Shown here: one piece after another, positions 27,163 through 35,017 of the stretch
Position numbering within the stretch: the stretch's first letter is position 1
Layout: each line of letters begins with the position of its first letter
Source: Streptomyces umbrinus
Lineage (GTDB): Bacteria > Actinomycetota > Actinomycetes > Streptomycetales > Streptomycetaceae
Assembly: GCF_030817415.1 (NCBI RefSeq)
Contig: NZ_JAUSZI010000002.1
Coordinates: 558,001-622,000 of the forward strand
Direction of reading: 5' to 3'
Length of the DNA: 64,000 bases
The notes under the pieces: model-generated
Seen by the model: only the letters and a program-made list of their open reading frames with translations
Told to the model about the DNA's origin: nothing
Databases searched by the model: none
Made by a program: the position numbers and the translations under genes

Positions 27163-28170
27163 TCAGTCCTCGTTGTCGGGCCGGACGACGCGGCGCTGGA
27201 TGAGGGTCAGGGCGACGACGATCAGGAAGAAGACGACGGTGATCGCGGCTGCCTGGCCGACGTTGTTCTGGTCGAAGGCGGTGGTGACGGCCTGGTACAT
27301 CACGGTGCGGCCGGCGTCCTCGTTGAGGCCGCCGCCCTTGACGAGGACGTAGACCTGGTCGAAGACGCGGAAGGAGAGCACCGAGGTGAGCATGGCGACG
27401 AAGACGAGGGTGCCGCGGATGCCGGGCAGTGTGATGTGGCGAAACTGCTGCCAGCGGCTCGCGCGGTCGAGATCCGCGGCCTCGTAGAGCTCACCCGGTA
27501 TCTGCTGGAGGCCGGCGAGGAGGATGACCATCTGGAAGCCGACGCCCTGCCAGATGGACAGCACGATGATCGAGGCCATCGCGGTGGCGGAGTCGCCGAG
27601 CCAGTCGAAGGCTCCCCAGTTGCCGAAACTGACAGCGTGCAGGGCGGAGTTGAGCATGCCCTGGTCGCTGCGGGCGAGGATGAGCCGCCAGATCACGGCG
27701 ACCAGCGCCATCGGGAAGACGACCGGCATGAAGAAGAGGGACCGGAACAGGCCGATCGCCTTGAGCTTGCGGTTCAGCAGGATCGCCAGCCCCAGCGCCA
27801 GGGCCGTCTGGACCGGTACGACGACCACGGCGAAGGTCAGGTTGTTCAGCAGGGCCCGCAGGAAGGGGCCGGACAGGTCGGGGTCGGTGAACAGCCGTCG
27901 GTACTGCTCCAGACCGAAGAAGGTGGGCGCGAGCGGGGAGCCGAGGCGGACGTTGTAGAAGGAGAGGACGACGGCGTAGCCGAACGGGATGCCCACGAAG
28001 GCGATGAGTCCGGCGACGGCGGGCGTGGACATGAGCAGGCCGTGCAGCCAGTCGCGGTTCTTGCGCACGGAACGCGCCGGACGCACCGGACGCGCGGGCT
28101 TGGCGGCGGTCACGGGTGGGGCCTTCTCCCGGGCGTGGGGCGCGGCGTGCGCCGGTTCGACGGAGGTCAC
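27163..28170 (-). CDS. Carbohydrate ABC permease, MalF-like (CUT1)
   Basis: A 335-residue permease. A basic, Ala/Pro-rich N-terminal tail precedes six membrane helices; the EAA loop is YEAADLDRASRWQQFRHITL. It pairs with the downstream MalG-like subunit and is fed by the binding protein encoded 64 bases upstream. Confidence 0.92.
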   Translation of the reverse strand: MTSVEPAHAAPHAREKAPPVTAAKPARPVRPARSVRKNRDWLHGLLMSTPAVAGLIAFVGIPFGYAVVLSFYNVRLGSPLAPTFFGLEQYRRLFTDPDLSGPFLRALLNNLTFAVVVVPVQTALALGLAILLNRKLKAIGLFRSLFFMPVVFPMALVAVIWRLILARSDQGMLNSALHAVSFGNWGAFDWLGDSATAMASIIVLSIWQGVGFQMVILLAGLQQIPGELYEAADLDRASRWQQFRHITLPGIRGTLVFVAMLTSVLSFRVFDQVYVLVKGGGLNEDAGRTVMYQAVTTAFDQNNVGQAAAITVVFFLIVVALTLIQRRVVRPDNED

Positions 28171-28234
28171 GGATGGGTCCTGTTCCCGGCGGGGGCGGGC
28201 GCGGTCTGTACCGTCCCGCCCCTGGCCGATGGTC

Positions 28235-29575
28235 CTACGGGATCTTGTAGCCGGCGTTGTCGGAGAAGTCCTGGTCGATGGCGCGGGCGGCCTTCTCCAG
28301 GGCGCTCTTCGGGTCGGCTCCGCCGTAGATCGAGTTGAGGGCCTCGCTGAACTTGGCGGTGATGGTGGGGTATCCGGCGGTCACCGGGCGGGTGACGGCG
28401 ACGCAGGACTTGGTGATGTCGCTGTCGCCGCAGGGCTTGGCGAGCTGGTCGGCGAAGAGCTGGAGCGGGCCGCCCTCCTTGTACAGGGGGCTCGCGGCGA
28501 GCGCGGTCTTCGTGGCGGGCGGGGCGCCGTTGGCCGTCGTCATCGCGGTGACGTTGGCGTCGTTGAGCAGGTAGTCCATGAAGGCACCGGCGGCCTTGGC
28601 GTTCTTGGTGTCGGCGCCGATGCCCCACGCCCAGGAGCCCTGGCCGGTCTTGGGACCGTTGCCGAAGTCGGGCAGCGGAAGGACGACGAGGTCGTCGCCG
28701 AGCGCCTTGCCGTAGGTGGGGTACATCCAGTGGCCGACCCAGCTCAGGGCAACGCGGTCCTTGGCGAAGGCGTTGCCGTCGGTGTTGGGGTCGACGTACG
28801 TCTTCCAGGACTGGACGGTCTTCAGCGCCGAGACGACGGCCGGCGTGTCGAGGGCGCCTTCCGCCTTGTCGCCCTTGATCAGCGAACCGCCGGCCGACCA
28901 GACGACGGGGGCGAAGCCGTAGGTCCCCCACTCGGTGGCCAGGCCGTTGCCCTCTTGGATGTCGAGGGTCTTGCCGTCGGAGTCCTTGGCCTTCAACGCC
29001 TTGAGCGCGGCGGTGAACTGCTCGGCCGTCCAGTCGTCGGACAGGCTGGTCGGGTACTTCACGCCGGCCGCGTCCAGCAGCTTCTTGTTGCCGTAGATCC
29101 CCAGGCCCGAGTCGTACATGCCCAGGCCGTAGTGCTTGCCGCCGATCGCTCCCTGGGACTTGCTCGCGTCGGTGGCGTTGGACATCGTCTTGGCGGAGAC
29201 GTAGTCGTCGACGGGGGCGAGCTTCTTGTTGTAGACGAAGTTCGCCATGGTCGGGCCGTCGAACTCCATCACGTCCGGCAGCTCGGAGGCGCTGGTGGCG
29301 GTGATGGTCTTGGTGTAGTCGTTGCCGGGTATCAGCTTCAGCTCGACCTTGATGTCGCTCTGCGAGGAGTTGAAGGACTTCACCGCGGCCTGCACGGCGG
29401 CGTCCTCGCTCTTCTGGCCCTGGTGGGCCCAGACGCTGATGGTGCCCTTGCCGCTGCCGGCGTCCGCCGAGGCGTCGGTGCCGCTGCCCCCGCCACAGGC
29501 GGCCAGTGCCACGAGAGGGAGCAGGGCCAGGCCCGTACAGGCCGTGCGGCGGTGCCTTCTGTTGGTCGAGCTCAT
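28235..29575 (-). CDS. Carbohydrate ABC substrate-binding lipoprotein (CUT1)
   Basis: A 446-residue extracellular solute-binding protein (family 1). The signal peptide ends in the lipobox LAAC with the cysteine at residue 27, followed by a Gly/Ser/Ala linker. The mature domain begins GTISVWAHQGQ and shows the usual lobe pattern. It is the first gene of the importer unit. The neighbouring GH32-like enzyme suggests that the ligand is a fructoside, sucrose-like sugar or related oligosaccharide; this is inference. Confidence 0.92.
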   Translation of the reverse strand: MSSTNRRHRRTACTGLALLPLVALAACGGGSGTDASADAGSGKGTISVWAHQGQKSEDAAVQAAVKSFNSSQSDIKVELKLIPGNDYTKTITATSASELPDVMEFDGPTMANFVYNKKLAPVDDYVSAKTMSNATDASKSQGAIGGKHYGLGMYDSGLGIYGNKKLLDAAGVKYPTSLSDDWTAEQFTAALKALKAKDSDGKTLDIQEGNGLATEWGTYGFAPVVWSAGGSLIKGDKAEGALDTPAVVSALKTVQSWKTYVDPNTDGNAFAKDRVALSWVGHWMYPTYGKALGDDLVVLPLPDFGNGPKTGQGSWAWGIGADTKNAKAAGAFMDYLLNDANVTAMTTANGAPPATKTALAASPLYKEGGPLQLFADQLAKPCGDSDITKSCVAVTRPVTAGYPTITAKFSEALNSIYGGADPKSALEKAARAIDQDFSDNAGYKIP

Positions 29576-29612
29576 GGTCTGTGCCTCCGTGCTGTGGCGT
29601 GGGTTCGAGGTG

Positions 29613-29626
29613 TGGGAGCGCTTCGA
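29613..29626 (-). promoter_or_regulatory. Candidate LacI-type operator before the binding-protein gene
   Basis: TGGGAGCGCTTCGA is a near-palindrome around AGCGCT, close to the common LacI-family consensus in actinomycetes. It lies 38 bases upstream of the SBP start and between it and the LacI gene stop. Confidence 0.45.
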
Positions 29627-29655
29627 GGCGTGGGGGGTGTGGGGCTCAGGGGGTG

Positions 29656-30675
29656 CTACTGAGGTCCGCGCGGACGGGGTGGGGCGGTGGTCTCGCGCAG
29701 GACCAGGCGGATGGGCATCTGGACATGACCGGGGTGTTCGGCACCGGGTTCGTCGAGCTGGCGCAGCAGCAGCCGGGCGGCCTCGGCGCCCTGGCCCGCG
29801 ACCGGCTGGGCGACCGTGGTCAGTCCGACCACGTCGGCGAGTTCGTGGTCGTCGAAGCCGACGACGGACACGTCGTCCGGGACCCTCAGCCGGTGGCGGC
29901 GCAGGGCCCGGAGCGCGCCCATCGCCATCTCGTCGGACTGCGCGAACACGGCGGTCGGCGGCCGGGAGGCGGCCAGCAACTCGGTCATCGCCCGCTCGCC
30001 GCCCTCGAGGGTGTAGTCGCCGTCCGCCTCCAGGGCCGGGTCGTGCTCGATCCCGGCCTCGGTCAGCACGTCGAGATAGCCCCGGCGGCGCTCGATGGGC
30101 GTGGTCCAGTGCAGCGGCCCGCTGGATCCGCTGATCGTGCCGATGCGGCGGTGGCCGAGGTTCACCAGATGCCGTACGGCGCTCTCCGCACCGGCCCGGT
30201 CGTCGATGCCGACCACGGTGAAGCCGGGCCGGGCGACGCCGACCGTGCTGGCCAGCGGCACTCCGAGGGAGCGCAGCGCCGCGGACTCCCCCTCGTCGGG
30301 GATGAGCAGCGACAGCACCGCGTCCACCCGCTTGCGGACCGGCAGCTTCGTGAAGAAGCGCTTGCGGGTCTCGGGTGTGCCCAGGTTGTACAACAGGACG
30401 TCGTACCCGGCGGCGCTGAACACCTGCTCCGCCGCGTCGAGCACGGTGCCGAAGAACCAGCGGCCCACGTACGGGACGACGACCCCGATGGTGAAGGTGC
30501 GGCCGCTGGCCAGGCTGGAGGCGGAGCGGGACGCGGTGTAGCCGAGCTGTGCGGCGACGGCCGCGATCCGGTCCCGCACCTCGTCGGAGACGCCCGCCCG
30601 GCCGCGCAGGGCGCGGGACACGGTGGACGCGGAGACGCCGGCGGCGCGGGCGACGTCGTTGATGCTGGCCGTCAC
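29656..30675 (-). CDS. LacI-family transcriptional regulator
   Basis: A 339-residue LacI/GalR regulator. HTH: INDVARAAGVSASTVSRAL (residues 5-23), then a sugar-binding core (FTIGVVVPYVGRWFF). It lies upstream of the CUT1 importer on the same strand and is divergent from the GH32-like gene, with an operator-like palindrome in between. It probably represses both units until the sugar appears. Confidence 0.92.
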   Translation of the reverse strand: MTASINDVARAAGVSASTVSRALRGRAGVSDEVRDRIAAVAAQLGYTASRSASSLASGRTFTIGVVVPYVGRWFFGTVLDAAEQVFSAAGYDVLLYNLGTPETRKRFFTKLPVRKRVDAVLSLLIPDEGESAALRSLGVPLASTVGVARPGFTVVGIDDRAGAESAVRHLVNLGHRRIGTISGSSGPLHWTTPIERRRGYLDVLTEAGIEHDPALEADGDYTLEGGERAMTELLAASRPPTAVFAQSDEMAMGALRALRRHRLRVPDDVSVVGFDDHELADVVGLTTVAQPVAGQGAEAARLLLRQLDEPGAEHPGHVQMPIRLVLRETTAPPRPRGPQ

Positions 30676-30750
30676 GGCTCAGTTCCTCCCGTTGATTTCA
30701 CGGCGGTGTGATCTGCGAGTGACGTGACCGTAAACCTGACCTCGCTGTTG

Positions 30751-30764
30751 CGCAAGCGTTTGCG
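30751..30764. promoter_or_regulatory. LacI-type operator between LacI and GH32-like genes
   Basis: CGCAAGCGTTTGCG has perfect CGCAA/TTGCG half-sites around GCGT. It sits in the 181-bp divergent promoter region and is a good candidate site for the adjacent LacI protein. Confidence 0.65.
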
Positions 30765-30856
30765 TTCAGATTTACTTGGGCCGATTCCCAAGAGATACCG
30801 CTTTGGTCAATGGTCAGCGCATGCGTTTGGGCGCTGTGAGCCGACAGGAACTGTGC

Positions 30857-32197
30857 ATGCGATACGCCCCGCCCGGCCTCTGCGTGAACGACTTCGCCCT
30901 GCTGCGCGACGAGGACGGCACGTACACGGTGCTGCACCTGCAGGGGCCCTGGACAGCGGAGTTCGACCACCTGCGGATGGAGACCTCCTACGGCCGGGCG
31001 ACCTCCGCCGACCTGGTCCGCTGGCAGCCCCAGGGCACCGCCTTCGGCAACGGGCTGCCCGGCCGATTCGACCAGCAGGCCGTGTGGACCATGCACCCGT
31101 TCCGGCACGGCAGCGGGATGGCCATGTTCTACACGGGGGTGAGCGGGCTGACGGCGGACGGCTGGCCGCTGCAGTCCGTCGGCCTCGCGTACTCCGACCG
31201 CACCGACGGCACGGGCTGGCGGCGCCACGGCACCGGTCCGGTCGTCGAGGCGGACCCGCGCTGGTACCGCACCGGTGAACGCATGGGCTGGCGCGACCCG
31301 TTCGTCGTACGCGACGACGAGGGCGAGGGCTGGGTGATGGCCGTCTGCGCGAGCGACGCCTCGCTGCCGGTGGAGGTCAGCGGCTGCGTGGCGCTGGCCA
31401 CGTCGAGCGACCTGGAGCACTGGACGGTCCACCCGCCGCTCGTCTCACCCGGGGACGTCGACGAGTTGGAGTGCCCGGTCCTGGAACGCCTCGACGACGG
31501 CAGCTGGCTGTTGCTCGGCTCCATCGGCGCCACCCGCGGCTTCGAGGCGTGGACCGCCCCCCGCCTGCGCGGCCCCTGGACCCGCCGCGGCCCCCTCGGC
31601 CCGACCGGCTCGTACGCCCCCCGTGTCGTCGGCGCGCCCGACGGTTCCCGGGTCGTCGTGCACACCACGCCCCGTCAGGTGGGCCTCACCGACACCGGGG
31701 AGCGCTGCCGCGGCATGCTGGCCCAGCCCAAGTCCCTTGTCGTACGGGAGGATTCGGCGCCCCGCCTGGAATGGTGGACCGGCCTGAACGCCTGGCTCGG
31801 CGAGGAGACCGACCGGCCCGCCCTCCACGCGGTCGGTGACATCGGCATCACCGGGCCCGTCGAGATCACCCTCCGCACCGACACCCCGGACGACGACCGC
31901 CCCGCCCTCTCCGTCGGCTGCGACGGCAAGAACCTCTGGGTCACCGGCCCCGGCGGCATCCGCCTCGGCGAGACCGTCCTGACCGAACCGGCCGCCACTC
32001 TCCGCATTCTCACCATCGGCGAATACGTCGAGGTGTACGCCGACAACGTCTTCGCCCTCACGGCCCTGTGCTACTCCGGGCACTCCACCCCGTGGACAGC
32101 CGTGACCGAAGGACACAGCCGTACGATCCCCATACGCCCGATCCGCCTGCCCGACCCCCACCGCGACGACGCCTCGGCCATCTGGCCCGGCCCTTGA
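30857..32197 (+). CDS. GH32-like beta-fructosidase family protein
   Basis: A 446-residue cytoplasmic glycoside hydrolase of the five-bladed GH32/GH43-type propeller superfamily. I chose ATG 30857, which follows AGGAA at 6 bases; earlier ATGs at 30776 and 30821 lack such support. Three acidic positions match the GH32 triad: Asp12 in CVNDFALL (the usual WMNDPNG motif is strongly altered), Asp147 in WRDPFV, and Glu205 in ELECPVL. A C-terminal beta-sandwich follows (about residues 320-440). There is no signal peptide, so it would act on an imported sugar. It is divergent from LacI and the importer genes. Sucrose/levan oligosaccharide hydrolysis is likely, but the altered first motif leaves room for another fructoside. 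Confidence 0.82.
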   Translation: MRYAPPGLCVNDFALLRDEDGTYTVLHLQGPWTAEFDHLRMETSYGRATSADLVRWQPQGTAFGNGLPGRFDQQAVWTMHPFRHGSGMAMFYTGVSGLTADGWPLQSVGLAYSDRTDGTGWRRHGTGPVVEADPRWYRTGERMGWRDPFVVRDDEGEGWVMAVCASDASLPVEVSGCVALATSSDLEHWTVHPPLVSPGDVDELECPVLERLDDGSWLLLGSIGATRGFEAWTAPRLRGPWTRRGPLGPTGSYAPRVVGAPDGSRVVVHTTPRQVGLTDTGERCRGMLAQPKSLVVREDSAPRLEWWTGLNAWLGEETDRPALHAVGDIGITGPVEITLRTDTPDDDRPALSVGCDGKNLWVTGPGGIRLGETVLTEPAATLRILTIGEYVEVYADNVFALTALCYSGHSTPWTAVTEGHSRTIPIRPIRLPDPHRDDASAIWPGP

Positions 32198-32230
32198 GTG
32201 ACCCGCGTCGACTGCTGGGCGTTGGGCCGT

Positions 32231-33295
32231 TCACTCGGTGGCGGCCCGAGCGCGTGCGGCCTCTCGGACCGCGGCCACGTTCTTCTTGCCCTTCCGCGAG
32301 CCGTTCAGCTTGGCCCTGATGTGCTCTCGGACGGTGACCGGTTCGTAGGCGAGACCGTGGTCCGCGTCGAGTAGGGCGGGCAGCGTCTCGATGACCGCGT
32401 CCGGGTTCCCGTCGTGGAAGAAGGCGGCCGAGCGGCGCCGCAGGATCGTCCCGTCGACGACGGGGGGCTTGACGCGGTGCAGCGTCGACATCCACCGGTC
32501 GTTGGTCAGGAGGGCCGTGAGATCGCCGAGGTTGACGAGCAGCGCGCCGTCCGCGGGCGTCACGTCGTGCCAGGTGCCGTGGCGGTCGAGCACCTGGAGC
32601 CCGGGGACCTGGTCGGCCCACAGCACGGTGACGATCCCGTAGTCGGTGTGTTCGCCCATACCCATCAGCTCGCCGTCCAGGTCCACGGTGCCTTCGGGCA
32701 GGGCGTAGTTGTTCATGCGGAGCACGTCGATGGAGTGTCCGGTGAGTGCCTCGAAGAAGTCCGGTGCCAGACCGAGGGCGTCCGCGAAGATCCGCGTCAG
32801 CGTGCGTGCCACCCGCGAGGCGTGACCGAAGTAGGCCTCCACCCGCGGCGTGAAGGCCTCGGTGTCCGGCCACACGTTGATCCCGAAGTCGTCCTCGGAA
32901 AGGCCGAGTTCGGGCGGGAAGGAACGCGCCTCGACACCGACGTTGAAGGCCTCGAAGAAATCGTTCATCCGCGAGGCCGACTCAAGTCCCAGGCTCAGGC
33001 TCAGCGACTCGCTCTTCGGCGGGCTGTAACCGCGGTTGGCGCCGTCGACGCGGTACGCCTTCTTCGCCTCCAGCGGCAGCGCGAAGAACGCGTCCATGGC
33101 CCCCTTCAGACCGTCGAACGCCGGCTGCGGAATGCCGTGCCCGAGGATCTGGATGAACCCCACCTCAGCACACGCGGCGTCGATCAGCCGTGCCACATGC
33201 CCCCGCTCCTCGTCCGTACCGTCTCCGACGTAGGGGGAGATGTCGACGGCCGGCACGGTGAACATGGGCGTGGAGGTGGCAATGTGAGACTTCAC
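32231..33295 (-). CDS. Isopenicillin-N-synthase-like 2-oxoglutarate/Fe(II)-type oxygenase
   Basis: A 354-residue oxygenase of the IPNS/plant-2OGD type. GTG 33295 follows GGAAGG; the frame is open further upstream without support. The N-terminal domain has VPAVDISPY and GFIQILGHGIP. The iron ligands are the H and D of EHTDYG and the H of STLHRVKPP, with the 2-oxoglutarate-type RxS in RRRSAAFF. It would hydroxylate or oxidatively cleave a small molecule. It is the last gene of a nine-gene minus-strand operon for uptake and breakdown of an unknown, probably glycosidic, compound, after a 140-bp gap. Confidence 0.88.
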   Translation of the reverse strand: MKSHIATSTPMFTVPAVDISPYVGDGTDEERGHVARLIDAACAEVGFIQILGHGIPQPAFDGLKGAMDAFFALPLEAKKAYRVDGANRGYSPPKSESLSLSLGLESASRMNDFFEAFNVGVEARSFPPELGLSEDDFGINVWPDTEAFTPRVEAYFGHASRVARTLTRIFADALGLAPDFFEALTGHSIDVLRMNNYALPEGTVDLDGELMGMGEHTDYGIVTVLWADQVPGLQVLDRHGTWHDVTPADGALLVNLGDLTALLTNDRWMSTLHRVKPPVVDGTILRRRSAAFFHDGNPDAVIETLPALLDADHGLAYEPVTVREHIRAKLNGSRKGKKNVAAVREAARARAATE

Positions 33296-33435
33296 TGTCG
33301 TGCGTCCTTCCAGACTGTGATCATTTGGCGAAGGGCCGCCGACCGGCCCGTGTTCCCTGCCCAGTTTCGGGCGGAGCAGGTCGCGCGGCATCCGCTTCCT
33401 CCGGGAGCCACCGCTCAGAGCGACGGCCAACCGGC

Positions 33436-34380
33436 TCAGGAGAGAAGCCCGGCGTCTGCCCGTATCCCCTTCACCACGGCCGTCCCTGTCCGAAGCGCGG
33501 CGACGGGATCAGCGGCCTCGTCCAGCTCGATGAGCACGATGTCGGCGCCGGGAGTCATTGACATCGCGGCGGCCCATCCTCTCCAGTCCACGATGCCCGT
33601 ACCCAGTTCGGTCATGTAGGGCTGCTGTTGGGCGAAGACCGTTTCGTCGATGGTGAGTTCGATGTCGATCGGCTTGACCGCGTCCTTCCAGTGCGCCAGT
33701 GCGATGCGTTGGGAGTGGCGACGCGCGACGGCGACGGGGTCGCCTCCCCCGAGTGCGATGTGGCAGGAGTCGGGACACAGCCACACGTAGCGTGGATCGG
33801 TCAGAGCCATGAACAGGTCGATGTCCCTCTCGTACCAGAGGGTGCTGTTGGACTCGGTGTGGAAGGCGAGCTTCACACCGTGCTGTGCGACGGCCTCACC
33901 GACGATGTGGGCGATGTCTGCCATCCGGGTCATGTACGCGGCGTCGACGAAGAAGGGCGGGCGCGTCCCCGACGTCGCACGCATGGGCAGCCCGGCGACG
34001 AGAAGTCCGGCGCCCACGTCGGCGAGGAAGGCCGCGCGTCGCTCGGCGTCGGCGACTATCGCGGGCAGGCTGTCGCTGTCCCGCCAGTCGGGGCATTCGC
34101 TCTCGGCGATGAAGGCGCTCACGACGGACAGGCCGCGGGCCTGCAACTCATGGCGGAACGACGGCGCGTCGCCGAACGCGCGCAGGACCGAGTCGATGTC
34201 GCCCGGCGCGAAGGTCAGCTCGATGCCGGTGACACCCGCCTCGGCCAACGCGTCCATCGTCCGGTCCCAGAAGCGCCCGGGGTTCTTGACGGCCCAGTCG
34301 CGAAAGGCGTCCGCGGATTCGAGGCCCCAGAAACCGGGGTGGTAGAAGGTCACGACGTCGGTGGCGAAGCGTGGTGCCAC
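33436..34380 (-). CDS. IolE-like sugar isomerase/epimerase or keto-glycoside lyase (TIM barrel)
   Basis: A 314-residue xylose-isomerase-like TIM barrel starting at GTG 34380. The pattern LALTDPRYVWLCPDSCHIALG matches inosose dehydratase/epimerase (IolE-type) proteins. Likely metal ligands are the E of FHTESN, the D of CPDSCH, a histidine in IALAHWKD, and the E of IVLIELDEA. Relatives act on keto sugars, including the 3-keto-C-glycoside cleaving enzymes (DgpB/CarC-type families). With a pyranose-oxidase-like enzyme in the same operon, processing of a keto-glycoside is the natural inference. It starts 28 bases after the deaminase gene. Confidence 0.85.
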   Translation of the reverse strand: MAPRFATDVVTFYHPGFWGLESADAFRDWAVKNPGRFWDRTMDALAEAGVTGIELTFAPGDIDSVLRAFGDAPSFRHELQARGLSVVSAFIAESECPDWRDSDSLPAIVADAERRAAFLADVGAGLLVAGLPMRATSGTRPPFFVDAAYMTRMADIAHIVGEAVAQHGVKLAFHTESNSTLWYERDIDLFMALTDPRYVWLCPDSCHIALGGGDPVAVARRHSQRIALAHWKDAVKPIDIELTIDETVFAQQQPYMTELGTGIVDWRGWAAAMSMTPGADIVLIELDEAADPVAALRTGTAVVKGIRADAGLLS

Positions 34381-34408
34381 GGGAGTCTCTCCATTCGGAT
34401 CGGCGGAA

Positions 34409-35017
34409 TCATTCGGCGCCTGCGCGCGCGTTGTAGACGACGATGCCGTCGGCGTCGACGGCCTCCCGGTAGCCGCGGAACACCGCGAGCGCCTCGTCCC
34501 GGAGCACGTCCCGCACGACCTCGATGCCGCGTGCCTGGAACTGCCCGGCCCAGTCCGCGCCGAGCGGGCCCTCGTCGAACGTGGTGATCTCCTCCAGTTC
34601 CGGGCCCTCGCCGGCGACCACGAGGCCGCGCACCCCGGACCACATCGCCGCGCCGTAGCACTGGATGCACGGACGCCAGTTCACCACCAGCTCGTGCGCC
34701 GGCATTCCGTCACCACCGAGATCCCAGCCGCCCGTCGTCGTCTGGGCCAGTCCGAGGGCGACGACCTCGGCGTGCGCGCTGGAGACACCGGAGGCGAGTA
34801 CGACGTTCACGCCGACCGAGACGATCCGGCCGGTGTCCCGCTCGGCGACGAGTGCCGCGAACGGACCGCCATTGCCCTCACGCCAGTTGCGGTCGGCCAG
34901 CCGGTGCACGAGGCGCATCCGGTCGTCACGGGCCGGAATGGCAGCGGGGACGGCGGCCAGTTCGTCGTCGATCCACGTCGGGAGCACCACCCGGTATTCC
35001 TTTGCGATGTCGATCAT
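34409..35017 (-). CDS. Cytidine-deaminase-fold (guanine/nucleoside deaminase-like) zinc enzyme
   Basis: A 202-residue protein of the CDA superfamily. ATG 35017 overlaps the stop of the GMC gene (ATGA). The zinc site is complete: His82 and the proton-shuttling Glu84 in SSAHAEVVAL, and Cys117 and Cys120 in RPCIQC. It is longer at the N-terminus than guanine deaminase or tRNA deaminase (about 150-160 residues). Such enzymes hydrolyse an exocyclic amine of a base or pteridine-like ring. Its place inside a glycoside operon suggests that the aglycone carries an amino group; the true substrate is unknown. Confidence 0.85.
   Translation of the reverse strand: MIDIAKEYRVVLPTWIDDELAAVPAAIPARDDRMRLVHRLADRNWREGNGGPFAALVAERDTGRIVSVGVNVVLASGVSSAHAEVVALGLAQTTTGGWDLGGDGMPAHELVVNWRPCIQCYGAAMWSGVRGLVVAGEGPELEEITTFDEGPLGADWAGQFQARGIEVVRDVLRDEALAVFRGYREAVDADGIVVYNARAGAE

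Noticed and set aside
29506..30711. 401-residue plus-strand frame over the LacI gene
   Set aside because: Shadow of the minus-strand LacI regulator, which has a clear HTH and sugar-binding core.
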